Source: an uncultured Lachnospiraceae bacterium (GTDB lineage: Bacteria; Bacillota; Clostridia; Lachnospirales; Lachnospiraceae). From it: a stretch of DNA of 64,000 nucleotides. The stretch covers positions 124,001 through 188,000 of the forward strand of contig CAKRYR010000003.1 of the NCBI GenBank assembly GCA_934432595.1, read 5' to 3'. The translations under genes were made by a program, and so were the position numbers. The first letter of the stretch is position 1. Each line of letters opens with the position of its first letter. Below, one piece after another: positions 53,251-62,092 of the stretch. Below the pieces are notes generated by a model, which ran no database searches, had not been told where the DNA came from, and was given only the letters and a program-made list of their open reading frames with translations.

Positions 53251-53292
53251 TAATATAATAAATATTTAAATCTATTTACTACAATCTCTAAT
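53218..53292 (+). repeat. two direct repeats at the edge of foldback copy 2
   Basis: AAATATTCAAATCTGTTTAC then TACAA, and AAATATTTAAATCTATTTAC then TACAA, about 40 bases apart. A third copy lies inverted at 53512-53535. Confidence 0.55.
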
Positions 53293-53511
53293 TACAATAA
53301 TTATAAAACAATTTCTGTAATATTTATTTTAATTTTACTATTATGAAATATTATGTAAAGTATTGATAATTGTACAATAAATAATATGTACTCAGCATTT
53401 AGAGAACAAAAAATTGCGACGCAATTTCTTATTAAATAAAAATACTGGTAATGCTAGAACTTACGCAAAACTTTAGTTTAGTCAAGAATTTGTAGATTTA
53501 TTTTTGTAAAT
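53293..53511. other. spacer between foldback copies, no gene seen
   Basis: AT-rich, with no SD-led reading frame or clear structure. Confidence 0.4.
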
Positions 53512-53772
53512 ATTGTAGTAAACAGACTTGAATAATTTTTATTCATAACTTCAAAGTAAAACAGACGTGAAGTATATATGTTCTTCAATTTAAGTACTAT
53601 ATTGTGAGCCTTGATACTTAGCAAGCAGGAGCTGTTAAGCGAACTGCGAGCTCTAGTACCACTAGGTCTCACAACTAAGCGAGAGCGCGTACTTAAATGA
53701 ATAACTATATATATTCACGTCGTAAACTCTAAGTAAACAACGAATAAAAATTATTCAAGTCGTCACTAGTTT
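53512..53772. repeat. foldback element, copy 3
   Basis: The ends GACTTGAATAATTTTTATTC (53525-53544) and its exact complement (53741-53760) bound imperfect arms of ~90 bases. The inner part carries GAGCCT...CTAGTACCACTAGGTCTC and AAGCGAGAGCGCG, the same core theme (CGCTCTCGCTTAGTTG on the minus strand) as copies 1 and 2. Confidence 0.7.
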
Positions 53773-53777
53773 TATAT

Positions 53778-54539
53778 TTAAAGAATTTCTACTAATTCCT
53801 TAAATAGCATTACTAAGTCATAGCGTATGCCTTGACGACTACGCCATTCTCTCTTACTCCATTCTTCTTGTGATACATCATCTCCACCATAGATTAATGC
53901 ACCATAATCAAATCCTCTATATTGTGCTACAGCAATACAGCCAGATTGTTCCATTTCTACTATTTTAGCACCTTCCTTTTTGCGGCGCTCTATTCTATCT
54001 TCTGTTTCCCTAAACAATGCATCTGTCGTCCATGTTATTCCTCGTAAATAAGAAATATCTTTCTCATCAAGATATTTTACGATTTTATCTGTTACCTTTT
54101 TATCTGTATAAATGTATCTAGATGGTTCTATATAATGATATGAAAATCCTTCATCTCTAATAGCTCCATCTACCACTAAAATCTGTCCTACTTCAATATT
54201 CTTATCAAGAACTCCTCCACCGCCGCAAAACATAACTTTATTTATTCCCATTGCATTGAATAAATCCAAGTTACCTGCACATGCTGGACATCCTGCATTT
54301 CCAAGTAAAATAAGTATATCTGCGTCTATAAACTTATACATATGTATTGGATTTTCTCCACCAATAATTCTTTCAAGAACTATTTTTCCTTCTTCCTTTA
54401 ATTTCTCCATAACCTCTGGGAAAAATGTAATAACCAATTTGTTAGTTGAGAAACTATCACCAGCATAAATAGTTGGATTTATCTTTGCATCCTTATTATC
54501 ATCAAATTCCATAATTGGATAATCGTGTTTTATTAACAT
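53778..54539 (-). CDS. nucleoside phosphorylase (uridine/purine phosphorylase superfamily)
   Basis: 253 residues from ATG 54539 (SD AAAGGAG); an upstream in-frame ATG would extend through that SD. PNP_UDP-fold features: FGNAGC-like LGNAGCPAC, MFCGGGGVLD, VDGAIRDEGFSYHY, and IVEMEQSGCIAVAQY, where the Met-Glu pair binds ribose. GGDDVS at the end corresponds to the base-site Asp. It cleaves nucleosides with phosphate; the base specificity is unclear. Isolated gene. Confidence 0.82.
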   Translation of the reverse strand: MLIKHDYPIMEFDDNKDAKINPTIYAGDSFSTNKLVITFFPEVMEKLKEEGKIVLERIIGGENPIHMYKFIDADILILLGNAGCPACAGNLDLFNAMGINKVMFCGGGGVLDKNIEVGQILVVDGAIRDEGFSYHYIEPSRYIYTDKKVTDKIVKYLDEKDISYLRGITWTTDALFRETEDRIERRKKEGAKIVEMEQSGCIAVAQYRGFDYGALIYGGDDVSQEEWSKREWRSRQGIRYDLVMLFKELVEIL

Positions 54540-54615
54540 ATACTTTCTCTCCTTTCCTCCGCCTATATTTTTCTGGTAAATATAGCACATGATTCTAGTA
54601 TTGTCAAATATATAC

Positions 54616-55259
54616 CTATTCTAATGCTTCCAAAAATTGTTCCACTGCCTCTGCCACATCATCCAGCTTCTGCTGATAAATCAAGTGGTCGCCTGGTATT
54701 CCCACATATTGGCAATTTCCAAGAGCCTCAACATAAGGCATAATATGTTCTTCGCGCCATTTGGTACTATTCTCAATATATCTACGTTCTACCTTTTTGG
54801 TTTTAGCATCATCGGATAAATCAAAATATTCTTTCTTTCCTTGAGCAACAAGTAATGCATTGGCATATTTTATATAGTCTACAAAATCTTCCTCTGTTTC
54901 AAAAGTAGAACTAGCATTAATATATAAATTAGGAATTTCTGTCTTTTTAAGCATATGAAAAATAGCCTTAAGATTCTCATTTGCTAATCATTGAATGCTA
55001 GTTTTGAACAAACCTGCCAAAATTTAATCCAAATAAGTAATATACATACCTTCAAAGGATACATTCTTCGTTATTTCTGACATATCCCAAAAAACAAGTC
55101 CCTCAACCTCATCTAGATAAATACATTCCCAATATGTTGCATAAATACCACCTATAGAATAAGGGACCAAAACATATGGTCCGTCCACACCGATTTTTTC
55201 AATGCTGTCCTATATGTATTAACAATATTTTCACAACTATTTTTTAGTCCTTATTTACC
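54616..55259 (-). pseudogene. alpha/beta hydrolase, decayed
   Basis: The upstream part reads NIVNTYRTALKK, then, after a one-base shift in an A6 run, IGVDGPYVLVPYSIGGIYAT and YWECIYLDEVEGLVFWD, a hydrolase elbow with Ser. The same frame meets TAA and TGA, then continues through LANENLKAIFHMLKKTEIPN to GIPGDHLIYQQ, which contains the catalytic His. The 112-residue open part (54616-54954) is only the C-terminus. One frameshift and two stops make it non-functional. Confidence 0.8.
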
Positions 55260-55263
55260 ATTT

Positions 55264-55836
55264 TCATAGCTGTGTTCCTTTTTCTTTTTCCTCATCTCTC
55301 ATTTCCTTGACTAATTGTTTTAAACGAGTTATTTCTTCTTCATATATTTTAGCTCTTTCTTTACTTTCTTCAATTACATAATCCCACTTCTTATTTTTCA
55401 TACTATAGGAATCTACTATAAATATAGATTCTTTTTCTATTTTTATTGCTCGACCTATACAAACTATTGCCCCACCTAAAAATAGAAAAAAAGATGGATA
55501 AATAAGTAATGCCCCCACAGCACCTAAACCAGCAAAAGAAGTTAAGGAAGTATAATTATATAAACCATTTTCCATATAAATAACATAGTTTAAAACTACA
55601 AGTGCTATCGCAACTATCACATAGCCTTTAGCTTTATTATGTTTATTAAAATGCTCATTTCTGGCATATGCTCTTAAATTATACTCGCTATCAATTTTAT
55701 TCTCATATAACTTAATCTTCTTTTCTACAAATTGAATTGTATTTTCACTAATATTAGATAAATATTTTTCCTTGTCCAATTCTATATTATATATTTTAAT
55801 TTCATAAGGTTCATCAATATCTTGTTGTTTCTCCAT
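55264..55836 (-). CDS. membrane protein of the ABC cluster
   Basis: 190 residues. A charged N-terminal helical region (about 1-70) is followed by two or three membrane helices (about 72-88, 95-135) and a C-terminal coiled coil (about 150-188, rich in Glu/Lys/Arg). No family is recognised. It lies 46 bases after the ABC ATPase and is the last gene of that operon. An immunity or accessory role is possible but not shown. Confidence 0.6.
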   Translation of the reverse strand: MEKQQDIDEPYEIKIYNIELDKEKYLSNISENTIQFVEKKIKLYENKIDSEYNLRAYARNEHFNKHNKAKGYVIVAIALVVLNYVIYMENGLYNYTSLTSFAGLGAVGALLIYPSFFLFLGGAIVCIGRAIKIEKESIFIVDSYSMKNKKWDYVIEESKERAKIYEEEITRLKQLVKEMRDEEKEKGTQL

Positions 55837-55882
55837 CTTTACTTATTCTCTTTCTAGTAAATATAATTATTTAAATCTAATC

Positions 55883-56551
55883 TTATCCTTCATTATTAAC
55901 TACACCATCTTTTAAATAAATAACTCTATTGCATTTTTTTGCAATTTCTTTATCATGGGTAACTATAACCACCGTTTTCCCTATCTTATTAATATTTATT
56001 AAAATATCCATTATTTTTTCCCCTGTTTTTTCATCCAATGCCCCAGTTGGTTCGTCAGCTAATATTAATTCGTTGTTTGTAACCAATGCTCTTGCAATAG
56101 CGCACCTTTGCTTCTCACCACCTGAAATTTGATTAGGATATTTATAGGCTAAATGTTCTATTTCTAATTCTTTTAATTGTTCCATTATAATCGTTTTTCT
56201 CTTTTTTTTTGGTAATCTTTTTATAATTAATGGTAACTCTACATTTTCATATACAGTATAATCATTCATTAAAGCAAAATCCTGAAAAACAAAGCTGATA
56301 TTCTCTTTTTTAAATTTCTCTAACTTTGATTTTGAAAATTCATTTACTTTCTTCCCATTATAAATATATAACCCTTCCGTAATTTCGTCCATGCACCCAA
56401 TAATATTTAATAATGTTGTCTTTCCTGAGCCTGAACGCCCCATTATACCAATAAGTTCTCCTTTTTCTATTTTTAAATTTATATTTCTTAAAACTTGATG
56501 TATATTACTTTTTTTTCCATACTCTTTTTTAATATTAACTAATTCTATCAT
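55883..56551 (-). CDS. MacB/LolD-type ABC transporter ATPase
   Basis: 222 residues. GRSGSGKTT (Walker A), FVFQDFALMNDYTVYENVEL (Q-loop), QISGGEKQRCAIARAL (signature), LILADEPTGALD (Walker B with Glu) and VTHDKEIAKKC (H-loop). It belongs to the mechanotransmission-type ABC class that works with FtsX-like permeases. It is encoded three bases after permease B. This is the group used in antimicrobial-peptide export or resistance. Confidence 0.93.
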   Translation of the reverse strand: MIELVNIKKEYGKKSNIHQVLRNINLKIEKGELIGIMGRSGSGKTTLLNIIGCMDEITEGLYIYNGKKVNEFSKSKLEKFKKENISFVFQDFALMNDYTVYENVELPLIIKRLPKKKRKTIIMEQLKELEIEHLAYKYPNQISGGEKQRCAIARALVTNNELILADEPTGALDEKTGEKIMDILININKIGKTVVIVTHDKEIAKKCNRVIYLKDGVVNNEG

Positions 56552-56554
56552 AAG

Positions 56555-57847
56555 CTATCTCCCTCCTAAGAGTTCATATGAATTCTTTTTTCTTAAATAT
56601 ATTACAGATATAAACATAGCTGTAAGACAAATTATCAAATCTAGCACAATTATCTTCCATATTACCATAACATAAAAAACATTTAAAATCAAAATTCTTA
56701 ATACAGCAGAATAGTTATAATAATAATAATAATTAATTATAAGTATTACTGTTAGCCAAGTCAAAGCCAATTCAAGTATCATTTTAACAACATTCTCACA
56801 TATAATAATTTTAAATAAATCTTTTATACTTGCTCCATTTGCAAGCATTACACCATATTTAAATTTATTATCGTTAATAATAACTAATTGAATTATTATC
56901 AAAATAATAAAGACTATTATCATAACTAAAATCATAAGTTTTAATAAAAGCTTTTGTATAATTTTTCTATCATTTTTTTCTTTATTAACAAACCCCTTAA
57001 TACTTCCAACAGAAATATGTATTCCTTTTTCCTTAGCTATATTTTTAATCTGGTTATTAATACTTTCTATATCAGCTGTTTTATCCTTTGCAAAATAAAC
57101 AAAACTATCGGATACTTTTTTAGAAATAATCAAAACTTCGTAATCTAAATTAATAGTATAATTTTCAGCTATTCCATTTCCAATATCAGGTGCCATTAAC
57201 AGATTACCTTTTTTTAATTTTCCCATTACCTTATATTTAACTTTATTAGAATTATTGTAGGAATAAATAAACTCCTCTCCAACCTCTATTCCTTTTAAAT
57301 CATTTCCAATATAGACCATATTATAATCTTCTTTTAAATTATCAATAGTTGGCTTTTCTCCCTTACTTAACGTTAAATTGCATAGTTTAAAAATATCTTT
57401 ACTCACATAATAACATTCAAGATTATTTATATTATTATTATTTTTTTTTTTATCCATATAACTATATTTCAAACTATCATTAGCAGCTAATTTTTGACTA
57501 TTAATTAACTTTTCTAACCCATCCCCTTCTAACAAATAATGACCTATCTTTGATACTGAATTAATCCCTTTTATTTTTCCAATTTCACTATAAAAGCTTT
57601 CTATTTTCCCTAATTCATGCATTAAAAAATCATTAATAACTATATACTTTGTATTTTCCGTACCATTTTTTAAAGTTTTACTTAACATCTTTTCATTATA
57701 AATTCCTAAATTACTCATAATTAAATTAAGTGAAACCAATAATAATGCACTAACTGTAACAAGTATTGTTAAAATTATCTTCTTTTTATTTTTAAAAATA
57801 TTATCCATTCCGTATCTTATACAATCAATTATCTTCAATTTTTTCAC
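56555..57847 (-). CDS. FtsX-like permease B
   Basis: 430 residues. One N-terminal membrane helix (about 23-45), a large extracytoplasmic domain (about 46-300) and three C-terminal helices (about 303-330, 350-380, 388-420): the 1+3 topology of MacB/FtsX permeases. The extracellular part is Lys/Asn-rich. Coupled to permease A by a four-base ATGA overlap, indicating a heterodimeric permease. Confidence 0.8.
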   Translation of the reverse strand: MKKLKIIDCIRYGMDNIFKNKKKIILTILVTVSALLLVSLNLIMSNLGIYNEKMLSKTLKNGTENTKYIVINDFLMHELGKIESFYSEIGKIKGINSVSKIGHYLLEGDGLEKLINSQKLAANDSLKYSYMDKKKNNNNINNLECYYVSKDIFKLCNLTLSKGEKPTIDNLKEDYNMVYIGNDLKGIEVGEEFIYSYNNSNKVKYKVMGKLKKGNLLMAPDIGNGIAENYTINLDYEVLIISKKVSDSFVYFAKDKTADIESINNQIKNIAKEKGIHISVGSIKGFVNKEKNDRKIIQKLLLKLMILVMIIVFIILIIIQLVIINDNKFKYGVMLANGASIKDLFKIIICENVVKMILELALTWLTVILIINYYYYYNYSAVLRILILNVFYVMVIWKIIVLDLIICLTAMFISVIYLRKKNSYELLGGR

Positions 57848-58956
57848 GCTCCAAAATGTCTCATTTCATTTATCACATTTATCTTTTTAGTAAATATTAA
57901 AGGCATAAGCACATTAATCCCTATTACTACTATAAATACTCCTAACATTATCAAAAATTCTAATATCATATATTTACTATTAATATAGTTAGAGCCTGTT
58001 ATACAAAAATGTATTTCTTCCATAATCAGACCTACTACAAAAGATATTGCACATAATTTAGATATACTTTTTAATAATCTAATCATAATATCTTTATTTG
58101 TAGCACCAAATATTTTACATATTGTATATTCTTTCTTTCTCTTCTCTATCCACAACCTAGAAATTACTATACAATTAACACTTGCAAATACCAACATTAC
58201 TATTATTACTAATTTATTTAAACTAATACATATTTCCTCAAATGATGTTAAGTTTTTAGATGTTTTCTGGAGTTCTACATCATAATTATTATTTTGTATT
58301 AACAATTTTTCTCTAAACCTATTATATTTTTTCATAATATTATCTGTTTTGCTCATTATCTCAAAAGAACACCCCATCTCATTGAAATAATAAATATTAG
58401 TTAAAATATCTTCTGATAAGCTATTAAAAGAAATATAAATATCAAAATTATTACTTCCATTAATTATTTTTCTTACTTTATAATATTCATTATACATTTT
58501 TAAAAATAACTCATCCTTCATTCTAATACAATTGCTTTTCATTCCCTCTCCTATGATAACTTCTTTTTTTTGAACAAAATTATTATCAATACGTATTCCA
58601 CATATTTCATTAGCTACATCTTGAACATTATTAGAAATGATAATGTTTACCGTTTCTTGTGAAACAGCTTCTCCTACATACATAGTTGTTTTTAATAGGC
58701 AATCAATATTTTCGTTCTTTATTGTTCTAAAAGTATCTATATACAAATTTTCAGTATCTTTTCTTGTAAAATATTCTACATCTTTTAAGCCTATAAATAT
58801 ATTTTTTCTATATTCATACTTACTATTTGGTATTTTATATATAGTATTCTTTATTTCATTAATAATACTTAATCCATTAAAACATAAAAAGAATAGCATT
58901 GACATACCTATAATTAACATTATTGATGTAGGGATATTTCTTAGTATTTTTTTCAT
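57844..58956 (-). CDS. FtsX-like permease A
   Basis: 370 residues with the same 1+3 topology: helix at about 10-32, extracytoplasmic domain (about 33-240), then helices at about 242-265, 295-315 and 330-355. Sequence similarity to permease B is low, so each half is specialised. It follows a hairpin after the secreted-protein gene. SD GAGGAG upstream. Confidence 0.78.
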   Translation of the reverse strand: MKKILRNIPTSIMLIIGMSMLFFLCFNGLSIINEIKNTIYKIPNSKYEYRKNIFIGLKDVEYFTRKDTENLYIDTFRTIKNENIDCLLKTTMYVGEAVSQETVNIIISNNVQDVANEICGIRIDNNFVQKKEVIIGEGMKSNCIRMKDELFLKMYNEYYKVRKIINGSNNFDIYISFNSLSEDILTNIYYFNEMGCSFEIMSKTDNIMKKYNRFREKLLIQNNNYDVELQKTSKNLTSFEEICISLNKLVIIVMLVFASVNCIVISRLWIEKRKKEYTICKIFGATNKDIMIRLLKSISKLCAISFVVGLIMEEIHFCITGSNYINSKYMILEFLIMLGVFIVVIGINVLMPLIFTKKINVINEMRHFGA

Positions 58957-58976
58957 AATATTATTCTCCTCTTAAG

Positions 58977-59007
58977 TTAAGCAGAAGAATTATTTTCTTC
59001 TGCTTAA
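58977..59007 (-). terminator. attenuator-like hairpin between secreted protein and permease genes
   Basis: TTAAGCAGAAGAA and TTCTTCTGCTTAA, 13-bp perfect stem with a 5-nt loop, and AT-rich flanks but no long U tract. It would allow part of the transcripts to stop after the first gene. Confidence 0.6.
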
Positions 59008-59037
59008 TAATATTCACTATAAAGCAGTAAAAATCAA

Positions 59038-59442
59038 TTATTTAGATTGATAATTATATTTAAATCCTTCTACATTAACCCTAACTGTTATTCCATCAGC
59101 ATCAACAACAGACTTTCCATTTTCTTCAATTTTTTGAGAATAACCTCCTTCGAGTCTTAAAGATGTATCATATATAACTTCCTTTACATCCTTGTAATTA
59201 TTATTTTCATAAGTATAAATTTTTACAGGTGTTACAGATTTCTCAGCATCTTTGCCATATTGATGTGCAAGAAAATATACTTTATCCAAACCTACTCGAC
59301 TTAAATAATCTGAATATGTATCTACACTTACATTCTTTGTTGTATACTTATATGTTTTCAAACTAGAAGCACTCGCACTTATACAACAAATCATAATTGT
59401 TCCAAATATAACTAAACTAAATATCATTCTTTTTTTCTTCAT
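59038..59442 (-). CDS. small secreted protein preceding the ABC transporter
   Basis: 134 residues. A clear signal peptide (basic MKKKR, hydrophobic core, cleavage near SASASS, about residue 26). The mature part is ~108 residues, rich in Tyr/Lys/Val, with no Cys, and has a Gly-Gly (LEGGYS) late in the chain. Family not recognised. Position ahead of a MacB/FtsX-type ABC system and the attenuator suggest it is the major product: a bacteriocin-like or surface-sensing peptide. It does not show lactococcin 972 hallmarks. SD AAAGGAG. Confidence 0.7.
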   Translation of the reverse strand: MKKKRMIFSLVIFGTIMICCISASASSLKTYKYTTKNVSVDTYSDYLSRVGLDKVYFLAHQYGKDAEKSVTPVKIYTYENNNYKDVKEVIYDTSLRLEGGYSQKIEENGKSVVDADGITVRVNVEGFKYNYQSK

Positions 59443-59478
59443 ATTACTGTCTCCTTTAGTATGTATTCCCCTTATTTT

Positions 59479-59507
59479 CCTATATCTACTTTATAGTGAT
59501 TTATCAA
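59479..59507 (-). promoter_or_regulatory. promoter of the secreted-protein/ABC operon
   Basis: Minus strand TTGATA (59507-59502), 17-nt spacer, TATAGG (59484-59479), about 37 bases before the ATG. Confidence 0.55.
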
Positions 59508-59698
59508 AAACAATAATACTAACACATTTTCCTTTTTCAAGACTTTTTTCACCAGGTATGAATTATATTGCACGACGTAAAATATTGTTAGTAATCAAAC
59601 TTATTAGACTTATAATTTTTTTACTTCTACCACTCTAGAGATTCCTTTATAATTAAAAATATTGATATGCGTGTATGTTTTATCATTAGCAAATACAA
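59508..59698. other. intergenic region, no gene seen
   Basis: AT-rich spacer upstream of the secreted-protein promoter. No coding frame or structure recognised. Confidence 0.4.
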
Positions 59699-59737
59699 TA
59701 AAACCAGATATAAGATTATAACTTATTTCTGGTTTTA
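59699..59737 (-). terminator. terminator after the vanZ-like gene
   Basis: AAAACCAGA...TCTGGTTTT with an inner ATAAG/CTTAT pair. It lies 42 bases beyond the VanZ stop. Confidence 0.6.
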
Positions 59738-59779
59738 TTTAATATAAATATACAAAATAATCAAATAAAGCTATTTAAA

Positions 59780-60422
59780 TTATAATATTTTATATTCATC
59801 TCTCTTAATAGACCTATGCCCTTTTATAATAAATAAAAATTTATTACATACTATATATATTCCATATCCTATAACAATGCTTATTAAATTTAAAATAACA
59901 TCATCAATATCTGAACTTCTTCCAATAAAATATTGTATAAACTCTATACCACATGTAAATACAAATCCAAATAATACAATATTTTTTACTGATTCAAATA
60001 CTCTCCATAATATAGGTAACAAAAAACCTAATGGCATGAAAAAAAAAATATTAGCTATTAAATTTAACATTGAAAACTGTTCCCACGAATCAACATTATT
60101 ATTACTAGATAAAAATTCATGAATTGTTTTAAATGGTATAAAATTCACACTTGCATTGGCTGTTCTCCATATTAAACAAAAAAAATATTTCCCCTGTTAA
60201 ACTATCTCTTCCAAATGTAAAAGAAGGAATAATAGTTTGGGATAATAATGCTATTATATAAACGTTAAAAATACATAGAAAAAATTCTCTATTTCTATCT
60301 ATTTTAATATTTTTCTTTTTAATATAAACATACCTAACTATTATATATACAATAAATCCAATAAAAACATATGGTAACATATCCATTAAATATAATCTAA
60401 TTATATTCACTATTATCTTCAC
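59780..60422 (-). pseudogene. VanZ-family protein split by a frameshift in a T8 run
   Basis: The first frame (60129-60422) gives a membrane N-terminus ending SLTGEIFF at eight T. Seven T would continue it as CLIWRTANASVNFIPFKTI into the second frame (59780-60148; MLNLIANIFFFMPLGFLLP, CGIEFIQYF, SSDIDDVILN), the VanZ core. The joined protein is about 214 residues with five or so helices, normal for VanZ. Family members give low-level teicoplanin resistance or have unknown roles. It could be a pseudogene, slippage-dependent, or a sequence error. Confidence 0.75.
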
Positions 60423-60431
60423 TTCCTATGA

Positions 60432-60572
60432 CTATTTTATATACCTAGAAAAGTTACATGGTGCACTAAAAGATAAATAGTATTTTTTACTACTACTTAA
60501 ACTTTTTGTCCATATGGTAGTTCCACCCACTGGAACCTTAACTGTCTGAATAGTTTTATTTGTACCAACTAG
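60432..60572 (-). pseudogene. 47-codon remnant, possibly the C-terminus of a secreted protein
   Basis: Reads LVGTNKTIQTVKVPVGGTTI followed by WTKSLSSSKKYYLSFSAP and CNFSRYIK before TAG. There is no start codon after the preceding stop. The Ser/Tyr/Lys composition resembles the end of a secreted beta-rich protein. Nothing more can be said. Confidence 0.3.
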
Positions 60573-60661
60573 TTATATAGATTTTTATCTACAACTTTTA
60601 TATCTTAATTATTTATACAGCCTAATTGTAAATGGTAAACCATGCGTACCTTGACATAATT

Positions 60662-60683
60662 AGAGCTGCCTTTCGGCAGCTCA
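60662..60683 (-). terminator. hairpin after the IS66 fragment
   Basis: GAGCTGCC / GGCAGCTC over a TTTC loop, immediately beyond the IS66 fragment stop on the minus strand. Confidence 0.65.
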
Positions 60684-60686
60684 TTA

Positions 60687-60946
60687 TTATTCTATGTTTT
60701 TCTTTATTTCATTTGGTAACTTATCTGACCAAGGTAATAAATCAGCTATAAAATCTGTTGATTTATCATCCATATGTTTTGGTATTTCTGTAAGTAAATG
60801 TTCAAAGTATTTATATGGTTTTAGATTATTAGCTTTTGCTGTTTCTGCTATACTATATATTATTGCACTAGCCTGTGCACCATATGTTGTATCAATCATT
60901 GTCCAATTTTTCTTGCCCACACAAAATCCTCTAATTGCCTGTTCCG
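60687..60946 (-). pseudogene. IS66-family transposase C-terminal fragment
   Basis: AEQAIRGFCVGKKNWTMID, GAQASAIIYSIAETAKANNL, YKYFEHLLTEIP and LLPWSDKLP are the conserved end of IS66 TnpC. Only about 86 of ~500 residues remain, lacking the DDE catalytic core. Homology stops at the CGCGG palindrome, taken as the edge of the recombinase element. Confidence 0.85.
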
Positions 60947-60976
60947 CGGCTTATTCTTATATATAGATAAGCCGCG
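60945..60976. repeat. 10-bp inverted repeat at the IS66/recombinase junction
   Basis: CGCGGCTTAT (60945-60954) and ATAAGCCGCG (60967-60976), 12-nt gap. The GC-rich core contrasts with the surroundings and could be a recombinase core site or element end. Confidence 0.5.
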
Positions 60977-60993
60977 TTATCCATACATTATTA

Positions 60994-61057
60994 TTATCCT
61001 CATCTTTTATCAGAATGTGGTTAAATTCACGGTTCTTAACGAAAAAGATGAGGATAA
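60994..61057. repeat. 15-bp inverted repeat downstream of the recombinase trio
   Basis: TTATCCTCATCTTTT (60994-61008) and AAAAGATGAGGATAA (61043-61057) are exact complements 34 bases apart, between the IS66 edge and the last recombinase stop. Possible subterminal repeat or terminator. Confidence 0.55.
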
Positions 61058-61063
61058 CATATT

Positions 61064-62092
61064 TTATCTCAAACTACAAATCCTTGCAAATTCTTCTTCA
61101 TCATCAGGCCAAAGTTGCTCTTCTGCATTTAATGTAGGATTACTTTTATCCATGGCATCCTTAATCATATCAAGAGAAGGTTTTGCATATATTCTTGTTG
61201 TTTGGGTTGAAGAATGTCCGAGTATTCTTGAGATAAGTTCTAGTTCTATATTATTCTGATATAGATTAGTTGCACGTGTACGCCTAAACATATGTGGATG
61301 TACCTTTTTAGGAAGGTCAGGATGTTCTAAACGTATTTTTTCAACATACTTATTTATTATTCGTGATACATTTCCAGGAGACATAGCATGTGGTTGATTA
61401 TGTATAACTGTAAAGAAAAGATTGTCTATTCTACATTTAATCGTATCAGCATTATGATATATATTTATATAATTCCTTAAATGTGCCACTGCATTATCTG
61501 ATAATGAGACTATACGTTCCTTATCACCTTTACCATATATTCTAAGATATGGTGTACTTCTATCAAGATTTACGTCTGAAACCTTTAATGCAAGAAGTTC
61601 ACTTAATCTTATTGCGGAGTCATAAAGGACTATCATTATTGTTGCATCTCGTATGCCTACTTTACTATTGCCAGGTGCTGAAAATAATGCTTTTAAGCAT
61701 TCTTCACTAAGAATTACTCTCTCTTTTTCAGGATTCTTTAAAAAAGGAACTCTTGATACCATCAGAGCATTTTGTTGCCAAGTGATATTTCCATCTGCAA
61801 CATACCACATATATGATTTTATAGCAGCAAGCCTTTGGTTACAGGAAGACTTTTCATATCCTTTACTTTGCATATATTCCATAAATCCAAGAAGAAAGTC
61901 CCTAGAACAGTCTTCGAATCCAAATGCTTTTATTGAATAACCTTTATGCTCTATGTATCTTTTAAAAATAGTTAATGCATCTCTATATGCCTTGATTGTA
62001 TTTGGACTTCTACTACATTGAATTAGAAGATATTCATCAAGAAATTCTCGTGTTTTAGAAAAAAATAGTTTATTAAAATCTTTAGTCTTCAT
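61064..62092 (-). CDS. tyrosine recombinase, third gene of a RIT-type trio
   Basis: 342 residues with an N-terminal SAM-like core-binding domain (about 10-115) and a catalytic domain. Catalytic residues are complete: Arg (DSAIRLSELLAL), Lys (GKGDKERIV), His-x-x-Arg (HPHMFRRTRATN), His (LGHSSTQTT) and nucleophile Tyr (RIYAKPS). The start overlaps the previous stop by 11 bases; SD GGAGGTG. The product should cut and join DNA at the element's ends together with its two partners. Confidence 0.93.
   Translation of the reverse strand: MKTKDFNKLFFSKTREFLDEYLLIQCSRSPNTIKAYRDALTIFKRYIEHKGYSIKAFGFEDCSRDFLLGFMEYMQSKGYEKSSCNQRLAAIKSYMWYVADGNITWQQNALMVSRVPFLKNPEKERVILSEECLKALFSAPGNSKVGIRDATIMIVLYDSAIRLSELLALKVSDVNLDRSTPYLRIYGKGDKERIVSLSDNAVAHLRNYINIYHNADTIKCRIDNLFFTVIHNQPHAMSPGNVSRIINKYVEKIRLEHPDLPKKVHPHMFRRTRATNLYQNNIELELISRILGHSSTQTTRIYAKPSLDMIKDAMDKSNPTLNAEEQLWPDDEEEFARICSLR

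Noticed and set aside
55883..56551. Cell-division FtsE for the ABC ATPase
   Set aside because: There are two large-loop permeases rather than one FtsX, and the operon context is a secreted protein rather than division genes.
59038..59442. Lactococcin 972-type bacteriocin
   Set aside because: The neighbouring transporter class fits, but the protein lacks the Gly/Trp/Tyr/His pattern of that family. Only a generic secreted protein is claimed.
60514..60540. T-box-like GTGGGTGGAAC on the minus strand
   Set aside because: No specifier stem, antiterminator or amino-acid gene follows. It lies inside a short coding remnant (KVPVGGTTI).
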